64,000 bases of DNA, from the NCBI GenBank assembly GCA_003151475.1, contig PLXQ01000034.1, positions 201,096 through 265,095 of the forward strand, read 5' to 3'. Within the stretch, counting starts at the first letter, position 1. Every line of letters starts with the position of its first letter. The DNA is from Acidimicrobiaceae bacterium (GTDB lineage: Bacteria > Actinomycetota > Acidimicrobiia > Acidimicrobiales > UBA8190). Shown here piece by piece: positions 32,731-40,688 of the stretch. Below the pieces are notes generated by a model. It was not told the origin of the DNA and searched no databases. It worked only from the letters and a program-made list of their open reading frames with translations. A program made the position numbers and the translations under genes.

Positions 32731-32780
32731 GCGGGTGACGACGGGTGACGACGGGTGACGACGGGTGACGACGGGTGATC
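32731..32780 (+). repeat. 10-bp tandem array carrying GTGA at the aldolase/kinase junction
   Basis: Five copies of ACGGGTGACG (first and last copies vary), placing GTG codons at 32735, 32745, 32755, 32765 and 32775. The aldolase stop is at 32726-32728. From GTG 32735 a seven-codon ORF stops in a TGA that overlaps GTG 32755; the same ORF from 32755 stops over GTG 32775, the true kinase start. Confidence 0.9.
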
Positions 32781-34208
32781 CTCACCCTCGATCTCGGTAG
32801 CTCCACCACCAAGGCCGTCGTCTGGGACCCGGGCGGCATCGGGGCCCGGGGAGAAGCGCCGCTCGAGACGTCGTTCCCGGCCGGCGGGCGCGCCGAGCAG
32901 GATCCCGGCCGCTGGTGGCCGGCGGTGGTGGCGGCCTGTGCCGGGGCCCGGGCCGAGAATCCCGAGGCCTTCGCCGCCGTCGAGGCCGTCGGCTTCGCCG
33001 CCGCCCGGCAGACCATCGTGGCTGTGTCGGGCGGCGGGGAGCCCCTCGGGCCGGCGCTGCTCTGGTCCGACCGGCGGGCCTCGGCCGAGGCCGCCCGCCT
33101 GGCCGAGAGCCTCGGGGGTGCCGAATCGGTCCACCGGCTGACCGGCGGGGTGCTCGACGGGGCGGCGGTGGCGGCCAAAGCGGCCTGGCTGGCGGCGCAC
33201 GAGCCCGATCGGCTGGCCGCCAGCCGCTGGCTGCTCACCCCCCGCGATCTGGCCGTCCTGCAGATGACGGGAAGGCCGGTGACGGACTCGAGCATGGTCT
33301 CGGCCGCCGGCCTCAGCGACCGCTCGGGGAAGCTCGTGCCCGCGCTGGTCGAGGCTCTCGGGCCCCGGCTCCCGGAGATCCTGGCCCCCGGGGCAGTGGC
33401 CGGCCCCCTCTTAGCCGGGGCCGCCGCTCAACTGGGCCTCCGTGGCGGAGTGCCGGTGGTGGTGGGGGCCGGGGACAGGGCGTGTGAGGTTCTCGGCACC
33501 GGGGCGCGACCCGAGCGGCCCATGGTCTCGTGGGGGACCACGGCCAATTTCTCTGTCCCCGTCGGGGCATTTCCCGATCCCGTGCCCGACGGCCTCATCG
33601 TCAGCCGGGCCGCCGTCGAGGGATTTCTCTTGGAGGGCGGTCTCTCGGCCGCCGGTTCCCTGTTCAGCTGGCTGTCGGGGCTGACCGGGCTCGACCCCGA
33701 GACGCTGATGGCCCGGGCCGCGCTTTGCCCCCCCGGCGCCGGCGGGGTGATCGCCCTGCCCTGGTTCGGCGGGGCCCGGGCCCCCTGGTGGCGCGACGGG
33801 GCCCGGGGCGGCTTCGTGGGGCTGAGCTTCGATCACGACGCCGGCCATCTGGCCCGGGCCGTTCTGGAAGCGGTGGCCCGGGAGGTTCTCCGTTGCCTGC
33901 GGATCTCGGCTGCGCCGGCCGCCTCCCTCGCCCTTACCGGCGCCGATGGCACGAGAGCGCCATGGGCCGAGGTCGTCGGGGCCGTGACCGGGCTTCCCGT
34001 TGTCCGGCGCCGCTCCGGTCAGGCCGCCTCGGCCGGGGCCGCTCTCCTGGCCGCCGCTGCCATCGGCGCCGACTACGAGCTCGACGCAATGGACCCCGTC
34101 CTCGACACCGTCGTCCCCGACCGGTCGACCGTCGAGCGCTACGCCGAGCTGACCGACGCGGCCGACGCCGCCGCCCGGGCCGTGCTCCCTCTCGGCGACG
34201 GCTCGTGA
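32775..34208 (+). CDS. FGGY-family carbohydrate kinase
   Basis: 477 residues; GTG start in the last repeat copy. The N-terminal ATPase motif is LTLDLGSSTTKAVVWD (residues 3-18). The FGGY phosphate/adenosine segments are VVVGAGDRACEVLGTG and VSWGTTANFSVPVG; the C-terminal signature lies around LALTGADGTRAPWAEVV and RRRSGQAASAGAALLAA. Members phosphorylate xylulose, gluconate, glycerol or other polyols. The residues do not fix the substrate; gluconate or another aldonate fits the neighbours. Overlaps the LarA start by four bases (GTGA). Confidence 0.88.
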   Translation: MILTLDLGSSTTKAVVWDPGGIGARGEAPLETSFPAGGRAEQDPGRWWPAVVAACAGARAENPEAFAAVEAVGFAAARQTIVAVSGGGEPLGPALLWSDRRASAEAARLAESLGGAESVHRLTGGVLDGAAVAAKAAWLAAHEPDRLAASRWLLTPRDLAVLQMTGRPVTDSSMVSAAGLSDRSGKLVPALVEALGPRLPEILAPGAVAGPLLAGAAAQLGLRGGVPVVVGAGDRACEVLGTGARPERPMVSWGTTANFSVPVGAFPDPVPDGLIVSRAAVEGFLLEGGLSAAGSLFSWLSGLTGLDPETLMARAALCPPGAGGVIALPWFGGARAPWWRDGARGGFVGLSFDHDAGHLARAVLEAVAREVLRCLRISAAPAASLALTGADGTRAPWAEVVGAVTGLPVVRRRSGQAASAGAALLAAAAIGADYELDAMDPVLDTVVPDRSTVERYAELTDAADAAARAVLPLGDGS

Positions 34209-35464
34209 AGGAGGTCCGGCTGGCCTACGGGCGCCAGGGCCTCGTAGTGCGGGTCCCCGACGACGCCGCGGTGATCAGCCCCACCGATCTGCCGGGGCTC
34301 CCCGACGAGGCCGCCGCCGTCCTCGACGCGCTGCGGGCGCCGATCGCCGGGCCCCCGCTCGGAGATCTGATCCGCAGCGGCGGCCGGGTGGCCGTCGTCT
34401 TCCCCGACCTCACCCGACCCATGCCCAACCGGACCGTCTTACCGCCGCTGCTGGCCGAGCTCGAGAGACTGGGGGCGGGGCCCGACCGTGTGGCACTGCT
34501 CTGTGCCACCGGGACCCACCGCCAAGCCACGGCGCCGGAGATGGCCGAGCTGGTGGGCGAGGAGATCGTGCGCCGTTACGGCGTGCATGACCACCGGTCC
34601 GACGACGGGGCCCACGTCGAGGTGGGTGTGGTCGACGGCAGCCGGGTCCTGATCGACCCCCGCTACCTCGAGGCCGAGGTCCGGATCCTGACCGGCTTCG
34701 TCGAACCGCACTTCTTCGCCGGCTTCAGCGGCGGACCCAAAGGGGTCTGTCCCGGCCTGGCCGCCACCGAGACCATCCTGGAGGCGCACTCCCCGGCCCG
34801 GATCGCCCACGAGAAGGCCACCTGGCTCGAGACGGTGGGGAATCCCGTCCACGACTTCGTCCGCGCCGCCGTGGCCCTGGCCCCGCCCACGCTGTCGGTC
34901 GACGTGGCCATCAACAGCCGTCGACAACTGACCGCCGTCTTCGCCGGGCCTCTGCCCGACGGCCATCGCGCCGCCTGTGCCTTCGTCGAACGGACGGCGG
35001 TGCAGCGGGTGGAGGGCCGTTTCGAGGTGGTGCTGTCCACCAACGCCGGCTTTCCCCTCGACCGGAACCTCTACCAGGCGGTGAAGGGGATGGCGGCGGC
35101 CGAGCGGGTGGTGACCGACGGCGGCACCGTGGTGATGGCCGCCGCCTGTCTCGACGGTCTGCCTGCCGGCGGTGCCTTCGCCCGCCTGCTTGCCGCCGCC
35201 GCCGACCGTGACGAGCTGGCCGACGGGACCGGCGCGTCAGAAGCCGACCGCTGGCAGGTCCAGGTCCTCGGCCGGGTCCTGCGACGCGCGGAGGTCTGGC
35301 TGCATACCGACGGCCTCGACGACGACGAGGTGAGCGCCGCCCACCTACGGCCGGTGGCCGATGTCACCGACGCCGTGGCCGAGGCACTGGCGGCGGCGGG
35401 AACGCGGGCCCGGCTCGGCGTTCTGCCTCAGGGCCCGCTCACCGTCGTCACCGCCGCGCCCTGA
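34205..35464 (+). CDS. LarA-like nickel-pincer hydroxyacid racemase/epimerase
   Basis: 419 residues from GTG 34205, close to the length of Lactobacillus LarA (~424). The residues that hold the nickel-pincer cofactor are all present at nearly fixed offsets: His105 (GTHRQA), His169 (EPHFFAGF), Lys179 (GGPKGV, cofactor attachment) and His195 (EAHSPARI). The FPDLTRPMPN segment binds the substrate carboxylate. LarA homologues include lactate, malate and other racemases and a gluconate 2-epimerase. Because it closes an operon with a glucose-type dehydrogenase and an FGGY kinase, an aldonate epimerase is more likely than lactate racemase. The cofactor genes larB, larC and larE are not in the window. 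Confidence 0.9.
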   Translation: MKEVRLAYGRQGLVVRVPDDAAVISPTDLPGLPDEAAAVLDALRAPIAGPPLGDLIRSGGRVAVVFPDLTRPMPNRTVLPPLLAELERLGAGPDRVALLCATGTHRQATAPEMAELVGEEIVRRYGVHDHRSDDGAHVEVGVVDGSRVLIDPRYLEAEVRILTGFVEPHFFAGFSGGPKGVCPGLAATETILEAHSPARIAHEKATWLETVGNPVHDFVRAAVALAPPTLSVDVAINSRRQLTAVFAGPLPDGHRAACAFVERTAVQRVEGRFEVVLSTNAGFPLDRNLYQAVKGMAAAERVVTDGGTVVMAAACLDGLPAGGAFARLLAAAADRDELADGTGASEADRWQVQVLGRVLRRAEVWLHTDGLDDDEVSAAHLRPVADVTDAVAEALAAAGTRARLGVLPQGPLTVVTAAP

Positions 35465-35477
35465 CGGATCTCGACTG

Positions 35478-35497
35478 CCCTGACACCCGTGTCAGGG
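35478..35497. promoter_or_regulatory. 20-bp perfect inverted repeat between larA-like gene and transporter operon
   Basis: CCCTGACAC and GTGTCAGGG separated by CC. It lies 13 bases after the LarA stop and 17 bases before ATG 35515. There is no T run, so an operator for the transporter operon is more likely than a terminator. The binding protein is unknown. Confidence 0.55.
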
Positions 35498-35514
35498 ATT
35501 ACGGTGGTCAAGCT

Positions 35515-37743
35515 ATGAGGGACCCGCTTGTAGGGGAACAGGCGATGTTCGAGGGGGGGACGCCCCTCTTCGATTTCATCGTCCCCGACGAGTTGCTGGC
35601 GGAGGCGGTCAGCAAGAGCCGGGTCAAAGAAGACGTGGCCGACGTGGCCATGATGCCCGGGACAGGTGAGGGCAAACCCCCGCCGCTCATGGGGATCCTG
35701 CGCCAAGGCGGTTTCTCCCCCCTCGTCCTGCTGACGGCGGCGACCCTCGTGACCGGCACCATCACCAACGGGCTGGGCATCTTAGGACCGGAGATCAAGA
35801 GCTCGTTCCATCTATCGGACGCCTCCCTCGGGGCCGTGTTCTTCGTGGGCGCCGTGGCCCAGATCGCCTGGGGGATGCCGGTGGCGGTCTTCGCCGACCG
35901 CGGCAGCCGCAAGAACGTGGCCGCCATCACCCTGCTCATCTTCTCGGTAACGGTGCCGTTCATGGCCCTGGTCCACAACGTCTGGCCTTTCGTCTTCCTC
36001 TACCTGTTGGCCGCCGTCGGGCTGGGGACGAGCGACACCGTGCACAACGCCTACCTGGCCGACGCCTATCCCACCCAGGGCCGGGCCCGCGTCTTCACCT
36101 GGCACCAGATGGGCGACCCCGTCTCGCAGACGGTGGGGATCCTCCTGGTGGGCTACATCGCCGCCGCCACCCACAACTGGCGCTGGGCCCTCGGGCTGTC
36201 TGTCGTCGGGGTACCGATCGCCATCGCCACCTTCTTCCTCCGGGAGCCCGACAAGGGCGCCAACGAGTCGAGTCACATTTTGAAGGCGGCCGGCATGGAC
36301 ATCGGCACCGAGCAGGAGAAGGCGCCCAAGGTCCTGATCGGCTCGGCCGTGACCCGGCTGCTGCGGATCCGGTCGCTTTACTACGAGCTCGTCGCCGTGG
36401 CCATCCTCGGCTTCGCCGGCACCGGCATCCCGCTGTTCGGCTCGTTGTACTTCCAGCGCCGCTGGCACCTGGGCGTGGCCCACCGGGCCGACGTCTTCTC
36501 GATCATCGGACTGTCCGCCTTCCTCGGGCTCCCCGTCGTCTACCTGGTGGGCGACAGGCTCTTCCGGCGTGCCCCCGAGAAGCCGCTCGTGGTGGCCAGC
36601 GTCTGCATCGCCGTCTTCGGTGGCTTCTACAGCATCTCGCTGTACATGCCCCACCTGTGGATGGTGGTGGTCTTCCAGTTCCTGGCCCAGGCGGCGGTGG
36701 CGCCGTTGTCCATCTGCATTTTCCAGACGCTGGCGGCCACCGCCCCGCCGGAGATGCGGGCCATCTGCTTCGGGCTGTTCGGCGTCTACGCCCTCGTCTT
36801 CGGCGGTTTCGCCGGCGGCATCCTGCTCGGTGCCATCAGCGACTCCACCAACGTGACCACCGCGCTCACCTTGATCGGCCCCGTCTGTGCCGTGGGAGGT
36901 GTGCTTCTCTACATCGGGTCACGCTACGTCCGGCGCGACATCACCCTGGTCATCGAGGACGTCCTCGAGCGCTACGCCGAAGGCAAGAGACGCAAGGCGG
37001 GCGGCGCCATCCCGGCGCTGCAGATCCACAACCTCGACTTCTTCTACGGGACCCAGCAGGTGCTCTTCGACGTGAACCTCGAGGTGCCCGAGGGTGAGAT
37101 CGTGGCTCTGCTCGGGACGAACGGTGCCGGCAAGAGCACACTGCTGCGGGCGGTGTCGGGGCTCGACCATCCGCACCGGGGGGTGATCCGGATCTTCGGG
37201 GCCAACTGCACCTACCTCGAGCCGGAACAGATCATCGACCAACACGTGGCCCTGCTGGTGGGCGGGAAGATGACCTTTCCCGGCCTGAGCGTGCGCGACA
37301 ACCTGCGGGTGGGGGAGTTCTCGTTCCGACGCGAGAGCGCGCGGTCGCGCGCCGCGCTCGACGAGGCCGTCGCCACCTTCCCTGAGCTCGCGGCCCGCCT
37401 CGACCAACCGGCCGGCACCCTGTCCGGCGGCGAGCAGCAGATGCTGGCGCTGGCCCGGGTCATGATGACCACCCCCAAGCTGCTCATGATCGACGAGCTC
37501 GCTCTCGGGCTGGCGCCGCTCACCGTCGACCGCCTCATGGCCATCGTCCGCCGGGTGAACGCCGACGGCGCCACCGTCATCTTGGTGGAGCAGAGCGTCA
37601 ACCGGGCCATGAGCCTGGCCCGGCACGCCTTCTTCATCGAACGCGGGGAGATCCGATTCGACGGTCCCACGGCCGAGCTGCTCGACCGGGACGATCTGCT
37701 GCGGCCCGTCTTCCTGACCGGTGCCGCGGCGGCGACGGACTGA
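35515..37743 (+). CDS. MFS transporter fused to a LivF-type ABC ATPase
   Basis: 742 residues. Residues ~60-480 are a full major-facilitator domain with about twelve hydrophobic spans; MFADRGSRKN-like loop (AVFADRGSRKNVAAI) is motif A. Residues ~500-735 are an ABC ATPase of the LivF group: Walker A GTNGAGKST near 534-542, signature LSGGEQQ, Walker B LLMIDELALGL and the H-loop region. The two are joined by a short linker (RYAEGKRRKAGG), so this is a true fusion in one frame. It is followed by the LivH-LivM permease fusion 9 bases on. Either the MFS part is an extra channel or a regulator of the ABC complex; both are inferences. Similar fusions appear in actinobacterial genomes but I know of no biochemical work. 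Confidence 0.88.
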   Translation: MRDPLVGEQAMFEGGTPLFDFIVPDELLAEAVSKSRVKEDVADVAMMPGTGEGKPPPLMGILRQGGFSPLVLLTAATLVTGTITNGLGILGPEIKSSFHLSDASLGAVFFVGAVAQIAWGMPVAVFADRGSRKNVAAITLLIFSVTVPFMALVHNVWPFVFLYLLAAVGLGTSDTVHNAYLADAYPTQGRARVFTWHQMGDPVSQTVGILLVGYIAAATHNWRWALGLSVVGVPIAIATFFLREPDKGANESSHILKAAGMDIGTEQEKAPKVLIGSAVTRLLRIRSLYYELVAVAILGFAGTGIPLFGSLYFQRRWHLGVAHRADVFSIIGLSAFLGLPVVYLVGDRLFRRAPEKPLVVASVCIAVFGGFYSISLYMPHLWMVVVFQFLAQAAVAPLSICIFQTLAATAPPEMRAICFGLFGVYALVFGGFAGGILLGAISDSTNVTTALTLIGPVCAVGGVLLYIGSRYVRRDITLVIEDVLERYAEGKRRKAGGAIPALQIHNLDFFYGTQQVLFDVNLEVPEGEIVALLGTNGAGKSTLLRAVSGLDHPHRGVIRIFGANCTYLEPEQIIDQHVALLVGGKMTFPGLSVRDNLRVGEFSFRRESARSRAALDEAVATFPELAARLDQPAGTLSGGEQQMLALARVMMTTPKLLMIDELALGLAPLTVDRLMAIVRRVNADGATVILVEQSVNRAMSLARHAFFIERGEIRFDGPTAELLDRDDLLRPVFLTGAAAATD

Positions 37744-37752
37744 GCCGGGTCC

Positions 37753-39789
37753 GTGTCGCTGCCCCCGTCCATAATCCTCGAGGGCGCCATCCTCGGTCTC
37801 GACTACGGGCTGTTGGCCGTGGGCCTGGTCCTCATCTACCGCACCAGCCGGGTGGTGAACTTCGCCCAGGGCCAACTGGGCGTGGTGGCGGCCGTCTTCT
37901 TGGTGAAGCTCTACTACGACTTCGGCTTCAACTACTGGGTGGCGCTCGTCATCTCGGTGGCTCTGGCCGCGGCGGTGGGTGCGTTGTCCGAACTCGTCCT
38001 GCGCCGCTTGTTCAACCGGCCCCGGGTGATGGTGATGGTGGCCACCATCGGTCTGTCACAGGTGCTCTTCCTCTTCACCGTGTTCCCTTTCATCAGGCCC
38101 AAGAAGCTGTACCGGGCCTTTCCCGTGCCCATCCACTGGACGTTCCACGTGGGCACCTTTCTCTTCTCCTCCGGTGATGTCCTCACCCTGATCGTGGCAC
38201 CCGTCGTGGTGCTCGCCCTGGCCGCCTTCATCCGCTTCTCGTCGTGGGGACTGGCCATGCGGGCCATGGCGGAGAACGCCGAGTCGGCCCGGCTGTCGGG
38301 GGTGTGGGTGCGCCGGACCTCGACGGTGGCCTGGACCCTGGCCGGCGCCCTGTCCGCCGTCACCGCCGTCCTGGCGTCGCCCAGCCAGACGAGTGCGCTC
38401 ACCCAGGTGCTCAGCCCCGACCTGCTCCTGCTGGCTCTGCTGGCGGCACTGATCGGGGGAATGGTCAGCCTTCCCGTGGCTTTCATCGCCGGCGTCGGCG
38501 TCGGCGTGGTGCTCGACGCGCTGCAGTGGAACATCACCAATCCTTCGACGGGCCCCGCCACCGTTGAGCTCATCCTCTTCCTTCTCTTGCAAGGAGCGTT
38601 GCTCCTGCGGGCCGCCTCTCTGCAGAAAGGAGCCCGGATCGGCGAGAGGTCGTCGTGGGCCATGGGCACGGCCGCCTTCCGAAGAACGACCCAGGGGTTG
38701 CGCAAGAAGGTGGGGACCACGGGGGTGGGGATCAGCCTGGTGGTGGTGGCGCTGCTGCCGTTCGTGGTGGGCGTGGGGCATTCGTTTCTCATGTCGCAGA
38801 TCTGCATCTACGGCGTGATCGCGCTGTCGCTGACCGTGCTCACGGGATGGTCGGGCCAGGTGTCGCTGGGCCAGTTCGGCTTCGTGGCCGTGGGCGGCGA
38901 TATCGCCTCCCACATCGGATCGGGCTTGCCGCTGATCGTGCTCCTGCCCGTCGCCGGCCTGGCCACCGCGCTGGTCTCGGTGCTGGTGGGGCTGACGGCG
39001 CTGCGCATCCGCGGTCTCTACCTGGCGGTGAGCACCCTGGGCTTCGCGCTGTTCATGCAGACGTCGGTACTGGCCACCCCGTGCTTCACCCTCCCGCTGA
39101 TCCACAAGCAGATCTGCTCCGGCCTGCCCAACCCGCAGTCGACGCTTCTGACCCGTCCGTCGCTGTTCGGCCTGAGCCTCACCTCCGAACGCGGCTTCGC
39201 CTGGTTCTCACTCGGTGTCCTCGTCGTCTCCGTGCTCATGGTGCGGGTCTGGCGCGACCGGGGTATCGCCCGCCGGCTGATCGCCGTGCGCGACAACGAG
39301 ATCGCCGCCGGATCGGCCGGGATCCCCGTGGTGCGGACGAAGTTGCTCGCCTTCGCCCTCTCGGGTTTCATGGCCGGCTACGCCGGCGTCTGTCTCGCCT
39401 TCGCCACCGAGCGGATCAGCACCAGCACCTTCGATCCCACCTTCTCGATCCTGGTCGTCTCCATGGTGGTGATCGGTGGCCTCGACTCGATCCCCGGCGC
39501 GCTGCTCGGCGCGCTCTACCTGGAAGGCCTGCCCGCCATCTTCGGTTCCACGCCCACCGTCGAGTTCCTCACGAGCGGTGTCGGGCTGCTGGCCTTCATC
39601 CTCTATCTTCCGGGCGGTCTGGCCCAGTTGCTGCACAGCTTCGGTGACATCGTCTCCGACGCCGTGGCCCACCTGCGCACGCGGAACGGATCGCCACCGG
39701 TCGACGCCGGCGAGGCGGCGGCCGCCGACGCGCCCCAAGGGCACCGGAGCCCGGCCGGAGCAGGCGCTCTCTCCATGGTGGAGCCGTGA
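37753..39789 (+). CDS. branched-chain-type ABC permease, LivH-LivM fusion
   Basis: 678 residues, GTG start 9 bases after the previous stop. Residues ~1-300 are LivH (YRTSRVVNFAQGQLGVVAA, then RAMAENAESARLSGVWVRRTS). Residues ~330-640 are LivM (LSLTVLTGWSGQVSLGQFGFVAVGG, then IAVRDNEIAAGSAGIPVVRTKLLAFALSGFMAGYAG), whose EAA-like loop contacts the ATPase. A single chain thus supplies both permease halves of the pore. The substrate class is amino acids, amides or other small carboxylates. The last ~50 residues form a Pro/Ala-rich tail. Stop overlaps the LivG start (GTGA). Confidence 0.92.
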   Translation: MSLPPSIILEGAILGLDYGLLAVGLVLIYRTSRVVNFAQGQLGVVAAVFLVKLYYDFGFNYWVALVISVALAAAVGALSELVLRRLFNRPRVMVMVATIGLSQVLFLFTVFPFIRPKKLYRAFPVPIHWTFHVGTFLFSSGDVLTLIVAPVVVLALAAFIRFSSWGLAMRAMAENAESARLSGVWVRRTSTVAWTLAGALSAVTAVLASPSQTSALTQVLSPDLLLLALLAALIGGMVSLPVAFIAGVGVGVVLDALQWNITNPSTGPATVELILFLLLQGALLLRAASLQKGARIGERSSWAMGTAAFRRTTQGLRKKVGTTGVGISLVVVALLPFVVGVGHSFLMSQICIYGVIALSLTVLTGWSGQVSLGQFGFVAVGGDIASHIGSGLPLIVLLPVAGLATALVSVLVGLTALRIRGLYLAVSTLGFALFMQTSVLATPCFTLPLIHKQICSGLPNPQSTLLTRPSLFGLSLTSERGFAWFSLGVLVVSVLMVRVWRDRGIARRLIAVRDNEIAAGSAGIPVVRTKLLAFALSGFMAGYAGVCLAFATERISTSTFDPTFSILVVSMVVIGGLDSIPGALLGALYLEGLPAIFGSTPTVEFLTSGVGLLAFILYLPGGLAQLLHSFGDIVSDAVAHLRTRNGSPPVDAGEAAAADAPQGHRSPAGAGALSMVEP

Positions 39790-40688
39790 GCGAGGCCGGG
39801 CACGCATCGGGCGGCGCCCCGTCCGACGTCGCCACCGTGGCCCGCGACGATCCGGACACGACGAAGAGCGGACCCGCCCGGCTCGATATCGAGGAGGTGG
39901 TGGTGGCCTTCGGCGGTCTGCGGGCGGTGGCCGGGGTGAGCCTGGCCGTCGACGCCGGTTCGATCGTCGGGCTCATCGGGGCCAACGGGTCGGGCAAGAC
40001 GACCTTGCTCGACGCCGTCTCGGGTCTGGTCTCGCCCGCGGCCGGACGGCTCCTTCTCGACCAACAGGACCTGGCCGACTACATCCCCGAGGAGCGGGCC
40101 CGTCTCGGCATGGTCCGGTCGTTCCAGGACTGCCGGCTCTACCCCGAGTTGTCGGTGGAGGACACGCTGTTGCTGTGCGAAGACGCGCGGCACCGGATCG
40201 ACGTGTTGTCCACCACCTTGCAATTGCCGTGGGCCCGGCGGGCCGAGCGGGCCAAGCGCGCCGCCGTCGACCGCGTGATCGGCTCCTTCGGGCTCGAGAG
40301 GTTCCGTCACCACTCGACGGCGCACCTGTCGACGGGTACCCGCCGGGTGGTCGACCTGGCCTCCATCGTGTTGGCCAACCCCCGCCTGCTGTTGCTCGAC
40401 GAGCCCACGGCCGGGATCGCCCAGCGCGAGGCCGAGGCCTTCATCCCGCTGCTGCGCCGGCTGCACCAGGTGACCAATTCCACCATCCTCCTCGTCGAGC
40501 ACGACGTCCCGCTCGTCTTCGAGCTGTGCTCGACCGTGGTCGTCATGCAGACCGGGGAGATCGTGGCCGCCGGCACGCCCGACGAGGTGCGCCGTGACCC
40601 CCGGGCCCTGTCGGCCTATCTGGGGGCGAGCGACGAGGCCATCAACGTGTCCGGTCCGCTGGCGCCGTCGTCGGACCCGGGCGGGTGA
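39786..40688 (+). CDS. LivG-type ABC ATPase
   Basis: 300 residues. The Walker A is GANGSGKTT (near residue 66), Q-loop SFQDCRLYPELSVEDTL, Walker B LLLLDEPTAGI and switch His in LLVEHDVPLVFEL. The ABC signature is LSTGTRR in place of the usual LSGGQ; this variant recurs in actinobacterial LivG-like proteins, so it is divergent but probably active. It pairs with the MFS-fused LivF at the LivH-LivM pore. Coupled by four-base overlaps to both neighbours. Confidence 0.92.
   Translation: MSEAGHASGGAPSDVATVARDDPDTTKSGPARLDIEEVVVAFGGLRAVAGVSLAVDAGSIVGLIGANGSGKTTLLDAVSGLVSPAAGRLLLDQQDLADYIPEERARLGMVRSFQDCRLYPELSVEDTLLLCEDARHRIDVLSTTLQLPWARRAERAKRAAVDRVIGSFGLERFRHHSTAHLSTGTRRVVDLASIVLANPRLLLLDEPTAGIAQREAEAFIPLLRRLHQVTNSTILLVEHDVPLVFELCSTVVVMQTGEIVAAGTPDEVRRDPRALSAYLGASDEAINVSGPLAPSSDPGG

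Noticed and set aside
32389..33200. Arg/Gly-rich frames over the aldolase and kinase genes on both strands
   Set aside because: Low-complexity products typical of the off-frames of GC-rich genes.
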